A DNA stretch of 64,000 nucleotides from positions 151,248 through 215,247 of the forward strand of contig NZ_CP020948.1 of the NCBI RefSeq assembly GCF_000172795.2, in the 5' to 3' direction. Made by a program: the position numbers and the translations under genes. The stretch comes from Rhizobium sp. CIAT894 (GTDB lineage Bacteria > Pseudomonadota > Alphaproteobacteria > Rhizobiales > Rhizobiaceae). Below the pieces are notes generated by a model. It saw only the letters and a list, made by a program, of their open reading frames with translations. It ran no database searches and was not told the origin of the DNA. Positions 60,249-64,000 of this stretch are shown one piece after another (the first letter of the stretch is position 1; every line of letters begins with the position of its first letter).

Positions 60249-61463
60249 ATGAATATGGCACCGCAGATAGAAAAAGCAATTTCCGATGTCGACCAGCTGA
60301 TCATTGGTCAGGCGCAGGAACTATCCGACAAGCTGAAGCAGCATCGGCTCGAGATGTTTCCGCCGCGCGCGCTGAAGGGTCTCAGGGAATTTCAGCTTGC
60401 CGAAGTGGCGCGTTTTCTCGGTGTGACCAGCGGCTATCTTCGCAATCTGTCCCTGGAAGGCAAGGGTGCCCTTCCTCAGGTCACGCCGTCGGGCCGCCGA
60501 TCCTATACGGCGGAGCAGATGGGAGAGATGCGCACCTTCCTGGAGCACAACGCCCGGGCCGGAACACATTATGTGCCTCGTCGCCGCGGCAACGAGCATC
60601 TGCAGGTCGTTGCCGTCGTCAATTTCAAGGGGGGCAGCGGCAAGACGACGAGCGCGGCACACCTTGCCCAGCACCTTGCCCTGACCGGCCACCGTGTCCT
60701 GGCCGTCGATCTCGACCCGCAGGCGTCTCTCTCCGCGATCCACGGCTTTCAGCCTGAGTTCGACGTCAACGAGAATGAGACGCTCTACGCCGCCATCCGC
60801 TATGACGATCAGCGGCGGCCGCTCCGAGAAATCATCCGGCCGACGAATTTCCCGAACCTGCATCTGGTGCCGGGCAATCTCGAGCTGATGGAATTCGAGC
60901 ATGATACGCCGCGCGTGCTTGCTCAAGGCAAGGCAGGCGATTATGGGCGCGTCTTCTTCGCCCGGTTGGACGAGGCGCTGTCCTCGGTCGCCGACGACTA
61001 CGATGTCGTCATCATCGACTGCCCTCCCCAGCTCGGCTTTCTGACGATGAGCGCAATCTGCGGCGCAACGGCGGTCCTGATCACCGTCCATCCTCAGATG
61101 CTCGATGTCATGTCGATGTGCCAGTTCCTGCAGATGCTCGGTGAGGTGCTGAATACGCTGAAAGGCGCCGGAGGCAACATGAACCTCGACTGGCTGCGTT
61201 ATCTCGTTACCCGCTACGACCCGCAGGACGGGCCGCAAACGCAGATGGTCGCCTTCATGCGGTCGATGTTCAAGAACCATGTGCTGACCAATCCGATGTT
61301 GCGCAGCGTCGCAATCTCCGATGCGGCGATGACCAATCAGACGCTTTATGAGGTCGAGCGGAGCCAGTTTACCCGTGCCACCTATGACCGCGCCATGGAG
61401 GCGATGGATGCCGTCAACAATGAGATCGGCGATCTCATTCACAAGGCCTGGGGGCGGAAATGA
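60249..61463 (+). CDS. repA: Plasmid partitioning protein RepA (ParA family)
   Basis: A 404-residue RepA: N-terminal helix-turn-helix region (FQLAEVARFLGVTSGYLRNL), the ParA ATPase domain with deviant Walker A VNFKGGSGKTT near residue 124, Walker A' VIIDCPPQLGF, and an LDPQAS motif. It partitions the replicon with RepB and represses the repABC promoter. First gene of the classical repA-repB-repC operon. Length matches the family. Confidence 0.96.
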   Translation: MNMAPQIEKAISDVDQLIIGQAQELSDKLKQHRLEMFPPRALKGLREFQLAEVARFLGVTSGYLRNLSLEGKGALPQVTPSGRRSYTAEQMGEMRTFLEHNARAGTHYVPRRRGNEHLQVVAVVNFKGGSGKTTSAAHLAQHLALTGHRVLAVDLDPQASLSAIHGFQPEFDVNENETLYAAIRYDDQRRPLREIIRPTNFPNLHLVPGNLELMEFEHDTPRVLAQGKAGDYGRVFFARLDEALSSVADDYDVVIIDCPPQLGFLTMSAICGATAVLITVHPQMLDVMSMCQFLQMLGEVLNTLKGAGGNMNLDWLRYLVTRYDPQDGPQTQMVAFMRSMFKNHVLTNPMLRSVAISDAAMTNQTLYEVERSQFTRATYDRAMEAMDAVNNEIGDLIHKAWGRK

Positions 61464-61470
61464 GCGAGAA

Positions 61471-61486
61471 GTTTACTGCGGTAAAC
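61471..61486. other. parS centromere site 1
   Basis: GTTTACTGCGGTAAAC fits the repABC parS consensus GTTNNCNGCNGNNAAC exactly. It lies in the repA-repB gap, 20 bp before repB. RepB is the expected binder. Confidence 0.85.
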
Positions 61487-61505
61487 CGAGGCGAGGAGCG
61501 GGTCG

Positions 61506-62558
61506 ATGGCGCGTAAGAATCTCCTTTCCGGACTGATGGACGATTCCAAGAAGTTTACTGCGGTAAACAATGAGGACGAAGCCCTCCATCGGGACGAGAA
61601 ACAGCAGATCACCTATAAGGGAATCGGCGCTCTCGGCGCCGTTACGCGCAGTATCGATGCGCTGGCTGCCAAGGCGGATGCGGCTAAAGCGATCGAGGAG
61701 AAGCTGGCGAGCGGCGAGACGGTGATCGACCTCGATCCTGCCCTGATCGAAGACTCTTTCGTAACGGACCGTCTGGCCCACACCGACGAACAGTTTCACG
61801 AATTGGTCGAAGCGATCCGCCTGCGTGGTCAGGACTCGCCGATTCTCGTTCGCCCGCATCCTGAGAAGGACGGCCGATATCAGATCGCCTTCGGCCACCG
61901 TCGCGCCCGGGCCGCCAAAGAACTCGGCAGATCTGTCCGTGCCGTGGTCAAGAAGCTCGACGATCGCGATCACGTCATTGCGCAGGGGCAGGAGAACTCG
62001 GCGCGCGCCGATCTCTCTTTCATCGAGAGGACGATGTTCGCCGACAAGCTCGACATATTGGGTTTCGACAGGGAAACGATCATGTCGGCCTTGAGCGCCG
62101 ACAAGACGACGGTTTCCAAGATGCTTTCCGTCACCAAGCGAATCCCTGCCGAAGTCCTGACCGCGATCGGTGCGGCAAAGACCACCGGCCGTGACCGCTG
62201 GCACGATCTGTCGATCAAATTCGAGACCGAAAACATCTCCGCTCGGGCGATCGAGTTCAGCAGCTCGGCGGAGTTCAAGGCGGCGGAACCGGATGCCCGC
62301 TTCGATATGTTGGTTGCCTTCATCAGTAGGCGGCAACCAACCGCCTCGTCCATCGCGGCGTTTCAGCCCGCGGCACGCGCCTGGCAGCGCAAGGACGGCG
62401 CGGTCAAGGCGAAGATTAGGGATGATGGGAAACAGTTCACCATCGCGCTGAAGGCGGAAAAGGCGTCTGCCTTTGGAGCCTATATCGCCAGCAATCTGGA
62501 TCGTCTCTACGAGGCGTTCGAGAAGACACAGGATTTGACGAAGAACGGAGATCAATAA
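61506..62558 (+). CDS. repB: Plasmid partitioning protein RepB (ParB family)
   Basis: A 350-residue ParB-type protein: the N-terminal ParB/sulfiredoxin-like box (LAHTDEQFHELVEAIRLRGQ, PILVRPHP, YQIAFGHRRARAAKELGRS), a helix-turn-helix (DKTTVSKMLSVTKRIP), and a C-terminal dimerisation region. It binds parS; a second parS copy lies within its own 5' coding sequence and encodes residues KFTAVN. 42 bp follow repA before its start. Confidence 0.95.
   Translation: MARKNLLSGLMDDSKKFTAVNNEDEALHRDEKQQITYKGIGALGAVTRSIDALAAKADAAKAIEEKLASGETVIDLDPALIEDSFVTDRLAHTDEQFHELVEAIRLRGQDSPILVRPHPEKDGRYQIAFGHRRARAAKELGRSVRAVVKKLDDRDHVIAQGQENSARADLSFIERTMFADKLDILGFDRETIMSALSADKTTVSKMLSVTKRIPAEVLTAIGAAKTTGRDRWHDLSIKFETENISARAIEFSSSAEFKAAEPDARFDMLVAFISRRQPTASSIAAFQPAARAWQRKDGAVKAKIRDDGKQFTIALKAEKASAFGAYIASNLDRLYEAFEKTQDLTKNGDQ
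61553..61568. other. parS centromere site 2, inside repB
   Basis: Identical 16-bp palindrome GTTTACTGCGGTAAAC, 82 bp from site 1, within codons 16-21 of repB. Two identical sites strengthen the parS call. Confidence 0.8.
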
Positions 62559-62560
62559 GC

Positions 62561-62613
62561 AAAAGAAAAGGCCCCCGAACGTTGCCGTCGCGGAAGCCCT
62601 CTCTGATCTAGAC
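62561..62613 (-). ncRNA. Counter-transcribed RNA (ctRNA) of the repB-repC region
   Basis: On the minus strand a -35 box TTGACT (62643-62648) with a -10-like GATTCT about 17 bp on predicts a start near 62613. The transcript ends in a stem GGCTTCCG/CGGGGGCC (62570-62598, two G-U pairs) followed by TTTTCTTTT. Size (about 50 nt) and position match the ctRNA that limits repC expression and sets incompatibility in repABC replicons. Confidence 0.75.
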
Positions 62614-62707
62614 ACCCAGAGAATCACATTTCCGCGAATCATAGTCAAGAGTCTTTGGCACCGAATTTGGTGAGCCGTGTTCTTTTGCCTTGAAGAAGGC
62701 GAAGACA

Positions 62708-64000
62708 ATGGAAAGCGGAAGTGTGACGACGCCCTTCGGGCGGCGGCCGATGACGTTTGGCATGCTGGCAAGCCAGGCGGCGGCTCGAAAAATCGAGCCC
62801 GGCCAATCGATTGATAAGTGGAAACTCTATCGTGCCCTGTGCGAGGCAAGGCCGCTGCTCGGCGTTACCGATCGGGCGCTCGCTATTCTGAACGCCTTGC
62901 TGAGCTTTTATCCGAAGGGAGAGCTCTCCGAAGGCAACGGGCTTGTCGTGTTTCCTTCCAATGCGCAGCTCTCCTTGCGTGCGCATGGAATGGCGGAGCA
63001 GACGATCCGCCGGCACCTGGCGAGCTTGATCGAGGCCGGATTGCTGATCCGCAAGGATAGCCCGAACGGCAAGCGTTACGCACGCAAGGAGCAGGGTGGG
63101 GAGCTGCGCGAGGCTTTCGGTTTTTCACTGGCGCCGCTGCTTGCGCGCGCTGAGGAGATCGAGCGGCTGGCGGCGGAGGTGGCTGCGGATCGATTGCACC
63201 TGCAGCGGCTCAGAGAGCGTCTGACGCTTTGCCGACGCGACGTCGCCAAGCTTATCGAGATGGCGTTGGAGGAGGGGGCTGCCGGCGATTGGAGTGCGGT
63301 TCATTTGCATTTTCGCAATATCGTCGAACAACTGCCACGGTCACCATCCGCCGAGCAGATCGCGGCCGCGCTCGACGAATTGGAGATGTTGCGCGAAGAG
63401 ATCACCAATCAATTGGAAATGCAGGCTAAAGCTCAAAATCAAAGCGGCAATGCCCGACATTCTGAGCGGCACATACAGAATTCAAACCCACACTCCATTA
63501 CTGAATTTGAACCAAGCTTCGACCCGAAGCAGGGCGCAACGGCGGATGATCGATCGGCAGGTCGGGCCGTACCGATAGCTGAAATACAGCAAGTTGGGGG
63601 GAAGAACGAGCATGTCTCGGGCGCACGCGCGGCCTCCGCTGCTCTCGGTACGCCGAAGTCCTTCCCGCTGGGGCTGGTGCTGCAGGCGTGCCCTGAGATT
63701 GCAGCCTACGGACCCCAGGGCTCGGTCGGCACTTGGCGCGATCTGATGGCGGCCGCTGTGGTCGTTCGTTCGATGCTCGGCGTCAGCCCATCGGCTTATG
63801 AGCAGGCCTGCGAAATCATGGGTGCGGAAAATGCCGCCACCGTCATGGCCTGCGTCCTCGAAAGGGCAGGGCATATCAACTCCGCCGGCGGTTACCTGCG
63901 CGATCTGACACGCCGCGCCGAAAGGGGAGAATTTGCCATTGGTCCAATGTTGATGGCCCTTGCCCGTACCAATTCACCGGTGAGAGGGAAGGTGGGATGA
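62708..64000 (+). CDS. repC: Replication initiator RepC
   Basis: From ATG 62708, 430 residues, ending on the last base of the window. The N terminus MESGSVTTPFGRRPMTFGML is typical of RepC. A winged-helix segment follows (LSLRAHGMAEQTIRRHLASL), then a central helical domain, a low-complexity linker (about residues 240-310), and a conserved C-terminal domain (CPEIAAYGPQGSVGTWRDLM). It initiates plasmid replication at an origin inside its own gene. Translation and transcription should be limited by the ctRNA upstream. Confidence 0.95.
   Translation: MESGSVTTPFGRRPMTFGMLASQAAARKIEPGQSIDKWKLYRALCEARPLLGVTDRALAILNALLSFYPKGELSEGNGLVVFPSNAQLSLRAHGMAEQTIRRHLASLIEAGLLIRKDSPNGKRYARKEQGGELREAFGFSLAPLLARAEEIERLAAEVAADRLHLQRLRERLTLCRRDVAKLIEMALEEGAAGDWSAVHLHFRNIVEQLPRSPSAEQIAAALDELEMLREEITNQLEMQAKAQNQSGNARHSERHIQNSNPHSITEFEPSFDPKQGATADDRSAGRAVPIAEIQQVGGKNEHVSGARAASAALGTPKSFPLGLVLQACPEIAAYGPQGSVGTWRDLMAAAVVVRSMLGVSPSAYEQACEIMGAENAATVMACVLERAGHINSAGGYLRDLTRRAERGEFAIGPMLMALARTNSPVRGKVG
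63415..63600. other. Probable oriV within repC
   Basis: This stretch of repC is visibly richer in A+T than its surroundings and encodes the low-complexity linker. In characterised repABC plasmids the origin is an AT-rich segment inside repC. The assignment is by analogy. Confidence 0.4.

Noticed and set aside
1..64000. CRISPR arrays, tRNA or rRNA genes
   Set aside because: No regularly spaced direct repeats and no tRNA or rRNA signatures were noticed.

Overview
The window looks like the end of a large secondary replicon (megaplasmid or chromid) of a fast-growing Rhizobium, probably of the R. etli/leguminosarum group. The main evidence is a complete repABC module at 60.2-64.0 kb, with two 16-bp parS palindromes and a counter-transcribed RNA gene between repB and repC. 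Other support comes from the high GC content, the many ABC solute importers with their own regulators, four composite palindromic repeats of the rhizobial intergenic-mosaic (RIME-like) kind, and an FnrN/FixK anaerobox. The organism call is inference; no rRNA, tRNA or CRISPR array was seen.

Layout. 0-1.0 kb: 3' part of a TPR-GGDEF diguanylate cyclase. 1.1-8.3 kb: a minus-strand operon for a CUT1-type ABC importer with a glycerophosphodiester phosphodiesterase, a LacI regulator and an inositol-monophosphatase-family phosphatase, suggesting import and two-step hydrolysis of a phosphodiester-linked sugar or polyol. 8.4-12.9 kb: a gene-poor kilobase, a YbaK-type deacylase, a Tim44-domain membrane protein, a 2-hydroxyacid dehydrogenase and a HupE/UreJ protein. 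13.0-20.1 kb: a cytochrome bd locus (GbsR/MarR-like regulator, cydD, cydC, cydA, cydB, cydX) behind an anaerobox and a perfect palindromic operator. 20.14-24.65 kb: a 4.5-kb insertion with 38-bp Tn3-family-like ends and a 6-bp target duplication, placed on the cydX stop codon. It holds an intact ISAs1-family IS (10-bp target duplication), an FAD oxidoreductase / TetR / methyltransferase cargo and a trace of the tnpA 3' end.

24.7-32.0 kb: a second CUT1 importer, a Gfo/Idh/MocA-aldo/keto-reductase fusion and a divergent AraC/MelR-like regulator. 32.0-42.0 kb: a guanidine uptake and degradation operon read from a consensus sigma-54 promoter through a guanidine-I (ykkC) riboswitch and a terminator. 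It encodes an ABC importer, two DUF1989 proteins (carboxyguanidine deiminase subunits), guanidine/urea carboxylase and allophanate hydrolase. 42.1-46.2 kb: two Gfo/Idh/MocA dehydrogenases and a VOC protein, divergent from a fumarylacetoacetate-hydrolase-family enzyme. 46.2-48.3 kb: decayed DNA, then VOC, tautomerase and TetR genes. 48.4-50.5 kb: methylmalonyl-CoA mutase. 50.6-55.4 kb: a sulfur-type cluster with a flavin monooxygenase, metQ-metN-metI importer and FMN reductase. 55.6-59.9 kb: an MFS exporter, a PraR-like HTH regulator, a large BTAD/TPR regulator and a small unknown protein. 60.2-64.0 kb: repA-repB-repC, with the window ending exactly on the repC stop.

Cross-cutting observations: all four ABC operons carry a strong GC-rich hairpin directly after the binding-protein gene; three of four RIME-like repeats overlap the stop codon of the adjacent gene; and the Tn3-like island is a mobile unit without its own intact transposase.
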